Positions 1-4,596 of a DNA stretch of 6,871 nucleotides are shown in pieces. A program made the translations under genes and the position numbers. The notes under the pieces are model-generated. The model searched no databases and was not told the DNA's origin. It was given only the letters and a program-made list of their open reading frames with translations. Origin of the DNA: Pseudomonadota bacterium. Its GTDB lineage: Bacteria > Pseudomonadota > Alphaproteobacteria > Rhizobiales > Beijerinckiaceae. The stretch spans positions 1 through 6,871 of the forward strand of contig JAGTAM010000059.1 in NCBI GenBank assembly GCA_023422485.1, written 5' to 3'. Position 1 is the stretch's first letter, and each line of letters opens with the position of its first letter.

Positions 1-738
1 GCGCTCACCGTGCCCCTGCCGATGCGGCGCCCCGAGGAGTTCCGCTACGAGCCGCGGATGCAGACCGCCCGGGCCGCCTCGAACCGGATCGCCACGGCGC
101 GCGCCTCCGCCGAGCCGACCCGCAGCGTGTTCAGCGCCACGGTGACCGACGACCGCTCGTTCTTCGAGAAGATGTTTGACCTGCCCGGTTCCTCGGCGCC
201 CGCGCCGGCCTCGAACAAGGCGATGGCCTATGCCGGGCTCGACAGCGGCGCGGTCGATTCGGCCGCGCGGCGGCGCGTCGTGCCGGGTCCGGTCTCCGAG
301 CCGGGCGTCGCCGTCTACGACATCAGCGCCGCGACCGTGACCCTGCCGAACGGCGAGGTGCTGGAGGCCCATTCCGGCCTCGGCGTCGCTCAGGACAACC
401 CGGACTACGTCCACGTCCGGATGCGCGGCGCCACCCCGCCCGGCGTCTACGACCTGCGGGAGCGCGAGGCCCTGTTCCACGGGGTGCGGGCGATCCGCCT
501 CAACCCGGTCGGCGGTTCGGCCGCCATCCACGGCCGCGATGGCATCCTCGCTCACACCTACATGCTGGGCCCGAGCGGCGCCTCGAACGGCTGCGTCGTG
601 TTCAAGAACTACACCCGCTTCCTCCAGGCCTACCTGCGCGGCGAGGTTCGGCGCATGGTCGTGGTGCCCGGGACCGCCCCCGGCGTCTTCGCCAACCGGC
701 GCGGTACCACGCCGCGCCGTTCGGCCTCCGCGAATTGA
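1..738 (+). CDS. Tlde1/DUF2778 family L,D-transpeptidase-like protein (5' end uncertain)
   Basis: Probably a peptidoglycan-acting enzyme of the Tlde1 (DUF2778) family, related to YkuD-type L,D-transpeptidases. A GTG at 10 gives 242 residues, but the frame is open to base 1 and no clear ribosome site is visible, so the gene may start further left. With GTG as residue 1, residues 1-95 are low-complexity, Ala/Arg/Ser/Pro-rich and linker-like. The conserved domain runs from about 98 to 220: VAVYDIS, LEAHSGLG, MRGATPPGVYDL, LFHGV and RLNPVGG, then IHG (His174) and SNGCV (Cys195). His174-X17-Ser-Asn-Gly-Cys matches the YkuD pattern HX14-17[S/T]HGC with Asn in place of the second His. Cys195 is the expected nucleophile. 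Salmonella Tlde1 is a type VI secretion effector, but nothing resembling an immunity protein or secretion gene is visible here and the next gene is convergent. A chromosomal envelope role is therefore as likely. Family call is strong, the biological role unknown. Confidence 0.85.
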   Translation, partial: ALTVPLPMRRPEEFRYEPRMQTARAASNRIATARASAEPTRSVFSATVTDDRSFFEKMFDLPGSSAPAPASNKAMAYAGLDSGAVDSAARRRVVPGPVSEPGVAVYDISAATVTLPNGEVLEAHSGLGVAQDNPDYVHVRMRGATPPGVYDLREREALFHGVRAIRLNPVGGSAAIHGRDGILAHTYMLGPSGASNGCVVFKNYTRFLQAYLRGEVRRMVVVPGTAPGVFANRRGTTPRRSASAN

Positions 739-744
739 GGGATT

Positions 745-765
745 CCGAAGGGATCATCCCTTTGG
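745..765 (+). terminator. Hairpin just after the Tlde1-family gene
   Basis: A 9-bp stem (745-753 with 757-765, one G-T wobble) closes a 3-base loop seven bases after the stop codon. It is followed only by GCGGGG, so it lacks a T-run. It is the first of four hairpins in the convergent gap and may terminate by structure alone or with Rho. Confidence 0.4.
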
Positions 766-771
766 CGGGGC

Positions 772-839
772 GCCGGGGTGGCCCCCGGCTTCCCTTCAAC
801 CAGGGCTCTGCCCTGGCCCTATGACAAGGACCCGTCCTT
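772..839. other. Cluster of three hairpins between convergent genes
   Basis: Three perfect inverted repeats follow one another: GCCGGGG/CCCCGGC (772-778 with 783-789), CCAGGGC/GCCCTGG (800-806 with 810-816) and AAGGA/TCCTT (826-830 with 835-839). They lie past the end of the minus-strand SnoaL-like gene (stop at 855) and past the plus-strand gene, so they may terminate both. None has a long T-run on either strand. A dispersed palindromic repeat is an alternative reading. Confidence 0.45.
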
Positions 840-854
840 TCGAAACTCCTGACG

Positions 855-1223
855 TCAGCCCTTCGTGATCGGCTTGATCTTGAGCTGGTCGATGGCCCAG
901 CGCCAGGTCCCGTCCGGTTGCCGGCGGGCCGACTCGACCGAGAGCGCGCCGTTCGGCAGCCGCGCGAAGGTGAGCGCGAGGTCGCCGTTGCGGATCGCTG
1001 GCAGCGTCTCGGGCTCGGGGAAGTCCGACTTGCGGGCCAGCAGATCCGTGTAGAAGCGGCGGATCTCGTCGTGGCCGCTCGCCACGATGTCGCCCGCGGC
1101 GACCACGGCTGCCGGCTCGTACAGGGCGACCAGCCCCTCGGCATCGCCGGCATTGGCCCGCTCGTGGAAGAGCCGGGCCAGATCCTCCGGCTCGCGCGCC
1201 ACGTCTCGCTCGTTCTCGCTCAT
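855..1223 (-). CDS. SnoaL/DUF4440-like NTF2-fold protein
   Basis: A 122-residue protein of the NTF2-like superfamily (SnoaL/DUF4440/ketosteroid-isomerase-like). Visible hallmarks are the N-terminal helix with LARLFHERANAGDAEGLVALY (about residues 15-35), the strand and turn AAVVAAGDIVASGHDEIRRFY (about 38-58), and the C-terminal strands ending in DGTWRWAIDQLKI (about 103-115), which form the usual pocket. The length is normal for a one-domain member. These proteins bind or isomerise small molecules, but the exact substrate cannot be read from sequence. The ATG at 1223 is supported by GGGAGGAG five bases upstream. The start lies 39 bases after the stop of the OsmC-like gene on the same strand, so the two are probably co-transcribed and this is the second gene. 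No signal peptide or membrane segment is visible, so it should be cytoplasmic. Confidence 0.85.
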   Translation of the reverse strand: MSENERDVAREPEDLARLFHERANAGDAEGLVALYEPAAVVAAGDIVASGHDEIRRFYTDLLARKSDFPEPETLPAIRNGDLALTFARLPNGALSVESARRQPDGTWRWAIDQLKIKPITKG

Positions 1224-1228
1224 CGTTG

Positions 1229-1236
1229 CTCCTCCC
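1229..1236 (-). promoter_or_regulatory. Ribosome binding site of the SnoaL-like gene
   Basis: On the minus strand GGGAGGAG sits five bases before the ATG at 1223. This close match to the anti-Shine-Dalgarno sequence fixes the start. Confidence 0.8.
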
Positions 1237-1262
1237 TGTTCGTGCCTGTTCGTGAGACGTGT

Positions 1263-1706
1263 CTATTTCACGCGGTTACCCTGCCCGTCCCGCACCGCGA
1301 CCGCCACCGGAACCCCGGCCTTGACGCTCTCGGATACGGTGCAGAACTGCTCGAACTGAGCGAGCACCCGGTCGAGCCGGTCCATCGACTCGGCCGATGC
1401 GCCAAGGGCGATGTCGACCTCGATCCCGACGAGGCGCAGGCGGCCTTCCGCGTTGCGGGCCACCCGCCCGATCGCCTCGGCGCTCACGCCGCCGCCCTCT
1501 TGCCGGTACTTGCCGAGCGCGAAGGCGAGGCTCGCGCACAGGCAGTTGCTGACGGCGGCGATCAGCACCTGCTCCGGCGAGGGACCGGTGCCGCCGCCGA
1601 TCGGCTCCGGCTCGTCGGTGAGAAGCGGCACGAAGGCCTCGCCGAACTCGATCCGGAAGGCGTAAGCCTCGATCTGCCGGATCTTGATGCTGTGCTTGCC
1701 CGACAT
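1263..1706 (-). CDS. OsmC/Ohr family protein
   Basis: A 147-residue OsmC-like protein. This family includes thiol peroxidases that reduce organic hydroperoxides or handle hyperosmotic and oxidative stress, along with YhfA-type members of less certain function. Visible hallmarks are GGGTGPSPEQVLIAAVSNCL (about residues 37-56), with the first conserved cysteine as Cys55 (Cys57 is close by), and FCTVSESVKAGVPV (about 121-134), with the second cysteine as Cys122. A Cys pair about 65 residues apart is the family's redox pair. The frame is open far upstream (to about 1916), but the ATG at 1706 is preferred. AAGGAGG stands five bases before it, the family's usual N-terminus begins there, and the upstream frame reads like promoter DNA. 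It is the first gene of an operon with the SnoaL-like gene. Whether Cys55 or Cys57 is the peroxidatic residue is not certain. Confidence 0.9.
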   Translation of the reverse strand: MSGKHSIKIRQIEAYAFRIEFGEAFVPLLTDEPEPIGGGTGPSPEQVLIAAVSNCLCASLAFALGKYRQEGGGVSAEAIGRVARNAEGRLRLVGIEVDIALGASAESMDRLDRVLAQFEQFCTVSESVKAGVPVAVAVRDGQGNRVK

Positions 1707-1711
1707 CGCGG

Positions 1712-1718
1712 CCTCCTT
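1712..1718 (-). promoter_or_regulatory. Ribosome binding site of the OsmC-like gene
   Basis: A perfect AAGGAGG on the minus strand, five bases before the ATG at 1706. It decides that start over the upstream in-frame candidates. Confidence 0.85.
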
Positions 1719-1771
1719 AGCCTCCCTATCAACTGCGCCGCCGCGATCTCGTTCGAGGCGCGCGGTGCGCC

Positions 1772-1799
1772 TTGACCTGCTATTCGTATCTGGTATACC
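1772..1799 (+). promoter_or_regulatory. Candidate sigma70-type promoter toward the PAS gene
   Basis: TTGACC (1772-1777), a 16-base spacer and TATACC (1794-1799) resemble -35 and -10 boxes reading right. Transcription would begin near 1806, leaving a leader of about 180 bases before the PAS gene. On the other strand TTGGCA (1808-1803) could be a -35 for the OsmC operon, with a weak GAATAG -10 17 bases further on. Both sets surround the palindrome at 1788-1803. This is pattern matching only. Confidence 0.4.
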
Positions 1800-1803
1800 A
1801 GAT
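1788..1803. promoter_or_regulatory. Perfect 16-bp palindrome, candidate GntR/FCD-type operator
   Basis: ATCTGGTATACCAGAT is an uninterrupted 16-bp palindrome in the gap between divergent genes. Its core TGGTATACCA fits the TNGTNNACNA-like pattern known for many FadR/FCD-subfamily GntR regulators. It covers the -10 box of the rightward promoter candidate and the spacer of a possible leftward one, as expected for a repressor site. No regulator gene lies in the window. The palindrome is directly seen; the assignment to a family is inference. Confidence 0.6.
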
Positions 1804-1899
1804 GCCAATCGACGAGCCACCGCAAAGAGCGGCCTCGATCTGAGACACCCGGAATGCGGGAGGCTCAGAACACGGGAAGCCAAGGAGGCAACGCCTGCC

Positions 1900-1965
1900 A
1901 TGACCGAACGCGGCATCCTCGACGGACATCGTTCCTCTCCGTGCGTCCAGCGGCCTTTGGGCTAG
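1900..1965 (+). CDS. Possible 21-residue leader peptide upstream of the PAS gene
   Basis: An ATG at 1900 opens a 21-codon frame that stops with TAG at 1963-1965, 23 bases before the PAS start. A perfect AAGGAGG lies at 1882-1888, eleven bases before the ATG, which is longer than ideal. A small stem, AGGC/GCCT (1886-1889 with 1893-1896), overlaps the end of that site. The peptide has no recognisable domain and no run of a single amino acid typical of attenuators. It may be a translated upstream ORF that influences the PAS gene, or chance. Confidence 0.25.
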   Translation: MTERGILDGHRSSPCVQRPLG

Positions 1966-1974
1966 CGACGGCAC

Positions 1975-1983
1975 AAGGGGAGG
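1975..1983 (+). promoter_or_regulatory. Ribosome binding site of the PAS gene
   Basis: AAGGGGAGG lies five bases before the ATG at 1989. It supports this start over the in-frame upstream ATG at 1854, whose extra 45 residues look non-coding. Confidence 0.75.
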
Positions 1984-1988
1984 CGCGG

Positions 1989-2438
1989 ATGGCCCCATCG
2001 CAGACCTTCGACACATCCGGGCTCGTCGCGGCGATCGGCGATGCGGTGGTGATCTCGGACGCGGACGGACGGATCGTCACCTGGAACCCGGCCGCGGAGC
2101 GGATCTTCGGCTTCTCTGAGGCCGAGGCGCTGGGCGAGACCCTCGATCTCATCACCCCGGAGCGCCACCGCAAGCGCCACTGGGACGGCTACGCCAAGAC
2201 GATGCGTACGGGTGAGACCCGCTACGGCACGTCGCTGCTCAAGGTCCCCGCCCTGCACAAGGACGGACGGGCACTCTCCATCGCCTTTACCGTCGCGCTG
2301 CTGCACGGCGCGGAGGGCGAGGTCACCGGCATCGCCGCGATCATCCGCGACGAGACCGAGCGCTTCCAGGAGGAGCGCGCCCTACGCCGGCGCGTCGCGG
2401 AACTGGAGGAAGCTTTGGGCACACTGGTCTGCGCCTGA
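1989..2438 (+). CDS. Small single-domain PAS sensor protein
   Basis: A 149-residue protein consisting of one PAS domain plus a C-terminal helix. Visible PAS hallmarks are the start LVAAIGDAVVISDADGRIV (about residues 12-30), WNPAAERIFGFSEAEALG (32-49), ITPERHRKRHWDGY (55-68), the GETRYG turn (75-80), KDGRALSIAFTVALL (91-105) and the closing strand VTGIAAIIRDETERF (112-126). The last part (about 121-144: ERFQEERALRRRVAELEEAL) is charged with heptad-like leucines, so it is probably a coiled coil for dimerisation or signal relay. There is no kinase, GGDEF, HTH or other output domain, so it must act through a partner. The fold region resembles FixL-type PAS domains, and His64 lies one residue off the FixL heme-ligand position, so heme binding is possible but unproven. 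It lies 108 bases before frc on the same strand. Confidence 0.85.
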   Translation: MAPSQTFDTSGLVAAIGDAVVISDADGRIVTWNPAAERIFGFSEAEALGETLDLITPERHRKRHWDGYAKTMRTGETRYGTSLLKVPALHKDGRALSIAFTVALLHGAEGEVTGIAAIIRDETERFQEERALRRRVAELEEALGTLVCA

Positions 2439-2461
2439 AGCGGGCACAGCAGACTTAAGCC

Positions 2462-2497
2462 ATTCAGAGATATTGTCTAAAGCATTGTTTTCTGAAT
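2462..2497. promoter_or_regulatory. Spaced inverted repeat in the frc upstream region
   Basis: ATTCAGA (2462-2468) and TCTGAAT (2491-2497) form a perfect 7-bp inverted repeat with a 22-base spacer. It sits in an unusually AT-rich stretch (about 2450-2520) in this GC-rich window. ATTGT occurs twice inside the spacer, 12 bases apart (2472 and 2484). The region probably holds the frc promoter and a transcription-factor site. No confident -35/-10 pair was found, and no regulator can be named. Confidence 0.4.
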
Positions 2498-2530
2498 TTC
2501 CAACAACGCCAACTCACAACGAAGTCGAAA

Positions 2531-2537
2531 GAGGGAG
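2531..2537 (+). promoter_or_regulatory. Ribosome binding site of frc
   Basis: GAGGGAG lies nine bases before the ATG at 2547. It agrees with the family's usual N-terminus. Confidence 0.65.
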
Positions 2538-2546
2538 AAAACCAAG

Positions 2547-3797
2547 ATGACCCAGCCGCTCGACGGGATCAGAATCATCGATTTCACGCACGTTCAGGCC
2601 GGCCCCGCCTGCACCCAGCTTCTCGCGTGGTTCGGAGCCGACGTGATCAAGGTCGAGCGTCCGGGCTCCGGCGACGTGACGCGCAGCCAGCTCCGTCACG
2701 TCGAGGACGCGGATGCGCTCTACTTCACGATGCTGAACTCCAACAAGCGTTCGCTGACGCTGGACACCAAGACCCAGCAGGGCAAGGAAGTCCTCGAGAA
2801 GCTGATTCAAGAGTCCGACGTGATGGTCGAGAATTTCGGCCCCGGCGCGCTCGACCGCATGGGCTTCACCTGGGCCCGCATCCAGGAGCTCAACCCGGGC
2901 ATGATCCTCGCCTCGGTGAAGGGCTTCTCTGACGGCCACCACTACGAGGACCTGAAGGTCTACGAGAACGTGGCGCAGTGCGCGGGCGGTGCCGCCTCGA
3001 CCACCGGCTTCTGGGACGGCCCGCCCACCGTGTCGGCCGCCGCGCTCGGCGACTCGAACACCGGCATGCATCTGGCCATCGGCATCCTCACGGCGCTGCA
3101 CGCCAAGAACAAGACCGGCAAGGGCCAGAAGGTCGCCGTGTCGATGCAGGACTCGGTGATCAACCTCTGCCGCGTGAAGCTGCGCGACCAGCAGCGCCTC
3201 GACGCCATCGGCTACCTCGAAGAGTACCCGCAATACCCGCACGGCGAGTTCTCGGACGTGGTGCCGCGCGGCGGCAACGCGGGCGGCGGCGGCCAGCCGG
3301 GCTGGGTGCTCAAGTGCAAGGGCTGGCAGACCGACCCGAACGCCTACATCTACTTCACCATTCAAGGTCACGCCTGGGCGCCGATCTGCAAGGCGCTCGG
3401 CCGTGAGGAGTGGATCGACGATCCGGCCTACAACACGCCCCGCGCCCGTCAGGACAAGATCTTCGAGATCTTCGCGATCATCGAGGATTGGCTGGCCGAC
3501 AAGACCAAGTTCGAGGCCGTCGACATCCTGCGCAAGTTCGACATCCCGTGCTCGCCGGTGCTGTCGATGAAGGAGATCGCCGAAGATCCGTCGCTGCGTG
3601 CCAGCGGCACCATCGTCGAGGTGCCTCACCCGAAGCTCGGCTCGTACCTGACCGTCGGAAGCCCGATCAAGTTCTCGGACCTGAAGGTCGACATCAAGGC
3701 TTCGCCCCTGCTCGGCGAGCACACCGATGAGGTCCTCGCCGGCCTCGGCTACTCGCCCGAGCAGATCGCCGCGATGCACGAGGCTCGCGCGGTCTGA
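2547..3797 (+). CDS. frc: Formyl-CoA:oxalate CoA-transferase
   Basis: A cytoplasmic class III CoA-transferase that moves CoA from formyl-CoA to oxalate, giving oxalyl-CoA and formate (EC 2.8.3.16). The 416 residues are the length of E. coli YfdW, and the protein lacks the extra loop of the 428-residue Oxalobacter formigenes enzyme. Key residues fall at the published positions: Gln17 (FTHVQAGP), Tyr59, Tyr139-Glu140 (KVYEN), the catalytic Asp169 (AALGDSNTG) that forms the acyl-aspartyl intermediates, and the mobile loop GGGGQ at 246-250. Residue 48 is Gln, as in YfdW, where Oxalobacter has Trp. The C-terminal LLGEHTDEVL motif is present. The gene stands alone on its strand after an AT-rich promoter region. 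Its partner oxc is convergent, about 1.8 kb to the right. Oxalyl-CoA made here can go to Oxc or, in methylotrophs, to an oxalyl-CoA reductase, which is not in this window. Confidence 0.97.
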   Translation: MTQPLDGIRIIDFTHVQAGPACTQLLAWFGADVIKVERPGSGDVTRSQLRHVEDADALYFTMLNSNKRSLTLDTKTQQGKEVLEKLIQESDVMVENFGPGALDRMGFTWARIQELNPGMILASVKGFSDGHHYEDLKVYENVAQCAGGAASTTGFWDGPPTVSAAALGDSNTGMHLAIGILTALHAKNKTGKGQKVAVSMQDSVINLCRVKLRDQQRLDAIGYLEEYPQYPHGEFSDVVPRGGNAGGGGQPGWVLKCKGWQTDPNAYIYFTIQGHAWAPICKALGREEWIDDPAYNTPRARQDKIFEIFAIIEDWLADKTKFEAVDILRKFDIPCSPVLSMKEIAEDPSLRASGTIVEVPHPKLGSYLTVGSPIKFSDLKVDIKASPLLGEHTDEVLAGLGYSPEQIAAMHEARAV

Positions 3798-3808
3798 CGG
3801 GTAACGGC

Positions 3809-3832
3809 GGGCAGTCCCACCCCGGACTGCCC
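3809..3832 (+). terminator. Hairpin after frc
   Basis: GGGCAGTCC (3809-3817) pairs perfectly with GGACTGCCC (3824-3832) around a 6-base loop, 11 bases after the frc stop. Only TTACGG follows, so intrinsic termination may be incomplete and some transcripts could read on to the T-tailed terminators downstream. Confidence 0.6.
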
Positions 3833-3845
3833 TTACGGAGAATGC

Positions 3846-3912
3846 CTCACGAAACTCCCGATCGCGGACAGCCCTCGCTCTGGCGATGGCGGCGCAGCGG
3901 GAGTTTCGTGAG
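3846..3912. repeat. 15-bp perfect inverted repeat, REP-like element candidate
   Basis: CTCACGAAACTCCCG (3846-3860) is repeated in inverted form at 3898-3912, with a 37-base spacer holding a smaller pair, ATCGC/GCGAT (3861-3865 with 3883-3887). The result is a long stem-loop of 67 bases. The length and perfection are unlikely by chance. The look is that of a dispersed extragenic palindrome, but only one copy lies in this window, so that status is inference. It could also be a structural part of an RNA ending at the terminator at 4006. Confidence 0.65.
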
Positions 3913-3921
3913 AGACACCAG

Positions 3922-3975
3922 ATGGCCGGCCCCCTTCGGCCATAAATCTCCCGGGACGGGGCATCGCCCCGGGAG
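3922..3975 (+). other. Two further perfect hairpins between the repeat and the terminators
   Basis: ATGGCCG/CGGCCAT (3922-3928 with 3937-3943, 8-base loop) is followed by CTCCCGGG/CCCGGGAG (3948-3955 with 3968-3975). The second has an alternative inner stem, CGGGGC/GCCCCG (3957-3962 with 3966-3971). The hairpins are separated only by the short linker AAAT. With the 3846-3912 element and the terminator at 3983 they form a continuous structured region. Confidence 0.55.
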
Positions 3976-3982
3976 CGCTTGA

Positions 3983-4006
3983 CCGGGCACGGTGCCCGGG
4001 TTTTTT
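3983..4006 (+). terminator. Rho-independent terminator with T6 tail
   Basis: CCGGGCA (3983-3989) pairs with TGCCCGG (3993-3999) around a 3-base loop, then G and six T (4001-4006). This is a canonical intrinsic terminator for rightward transcription, 186 bases after the frc stop. It ends either frc read-through RNA or a separate small transcript. Confidence 0.8.
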
Positions 4007-4023
4007 CCTCCTCCGATGACTTT

Positions 4024-4052
4024 CCCGGGCCGACCCTGTCGGTCCGGGTTTT
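4024..4052 (+). terminator. Second, tandem rho-independent terminator
   Basis: An 11-bp stem (4024-4034 with 4038-4048, one G-T wobble) with a CCT loop is followed by TTTT (4049-4052). It starts 17 bases after the T-run of the first terminator and reads the same way, acting as a back-up. Confidence 0.75.
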
Positions 4053-4058
4053 CCGTCT

Positions 4059-4484
4059 TGCGCCCTCGCTGCCGCGGCGCGCCTCCCCTCGCCCCGCCAC
4101 CAGGCTGCGCTCGGAACCGGGCTGCCGGCGCTGATCGCGCCAACGGGCGCCTCCGCCGACCCGCTCTGCGCCGTCCCGGCATGCCCAATGGCCTCGCCCG
4201 GCGCTGGCAAGTGAGGCTGGGCCGCGCGTCGCTCGGCTGCTCCGCCGGCGTGATGACTACGGAGGTCGAAAGTCTGCGCCGGAAATCTCGCTCGCCCAGG
4301 TCGCGGCGCGCGTGGCCCAAAGCGGCCAGCACCATCTGCCCGTGGTCGCGCTGGAGGACCGCCTGATGGGGGTCGTCTCGCAGAGGACATCATGCGTCGC
4401 GTTGCTGAGCGAGTCCGCCCGCAACGATGCCGCCCGCATGACGGCGGCGTCGGAGAGCCCGGAGCCGCTGCCGGCGTTGCCTGA
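4059..4484 (+). pseudogene. Remnant of an HPP/CBS-domain membrane protein gene
   Basis: Two fragments in different plus frames match one known architecture. Frame +3 from 4059 reads GLPALIAPTGASADPLCAVP (about 4119-4178), the signature membrane segment of HPP-family proteins (usual form: PxLIAPxGASAxLLFAxP). It breaks at a TGA at 4209-4211. Frame +1 then gives PEISLAQVAARVAQ (from 4279), SGQHHLPVV and DRLMGVVSQ (to about 4383), a typical CBS half. After 4383 a one-base shift back to frame +3 gives RDIMRRVAERV and a stop at 4482-4484. The original start, most membrane helices and the linker are missing, so the fragments suggest internal deletion plus frameshifts. No ribosome site or complete ORF remains, and the terminators lie directly upstream. 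HPP-CBS proteins are membrane proteins and some HPP members transport nitrite; this copy should be non-functional. Confidence 0.65.
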
Positions 4485-4545
4485 GCGCCGTCCTGAAAGG
4501 CGGCCACCGGTTTTCGGAAAACACGATGTCCAGACAGGAGGATGG

Positions 4546-4578
4546 ATCACCCTCCCGGACCGGATATCCGGGAGTGAT
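4546..4578 (-). terminator. Hairpin downstream of the hydrolase gene
   Basis: CTCCCGGA (4552-4559) pairs with TCCGGGAG (4567-4574), and ATCA/TGAT outside it extends the stem past a small bulge. It lies about 20 bases after the stop of the minus-strand hydrolase. No T-run follows on the minus strand, so intrinsic termination is only possible. Confidence 0.45.
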
Positions 4579-4596
4579 CGAGCGCAGGCCGGTTGC

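Noticed and set aside
918..1775. A 285-codon plus-strand frame opposite the OsmC-like and SnoaL-like genes
   Set aside because: It crosses two well-supported minus-strand genes and their ribosome sites, and shows no family signature.
1263..1916. Long 217-residue version of the OsmC-like protein
   Set aside because: The extra 70 residues would cover the divergent promoter and palindrome. The internal ATG at 1706 has a perfect AAGGAGG at ideal distance.
2514..4100. A 528-codon open frame on the minus strand opposite frc
   Set aside because: It is an artefact of GC-rich third positions in frc. Its composition is that of a mirrored frame, it matches no family, and it runs through the frc promoter and terminators.
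3833..4507. Minus-strand frames of 162-224 codons in the frc-hydrolase gap
   Set aside because: They read through the inverted repeats and terminators, are Arg/Pro/Ala-rich without domains, and lie opposite the HPP/CBS remnant that reads on the plus strand.
4510..4522. GTTTTCGGAAAAC palindrome
   Set aside because: A 6-bp arm pair around one base cannot form a stable RNA hairpin, is not near a promoter-like sequence, and has no other support.
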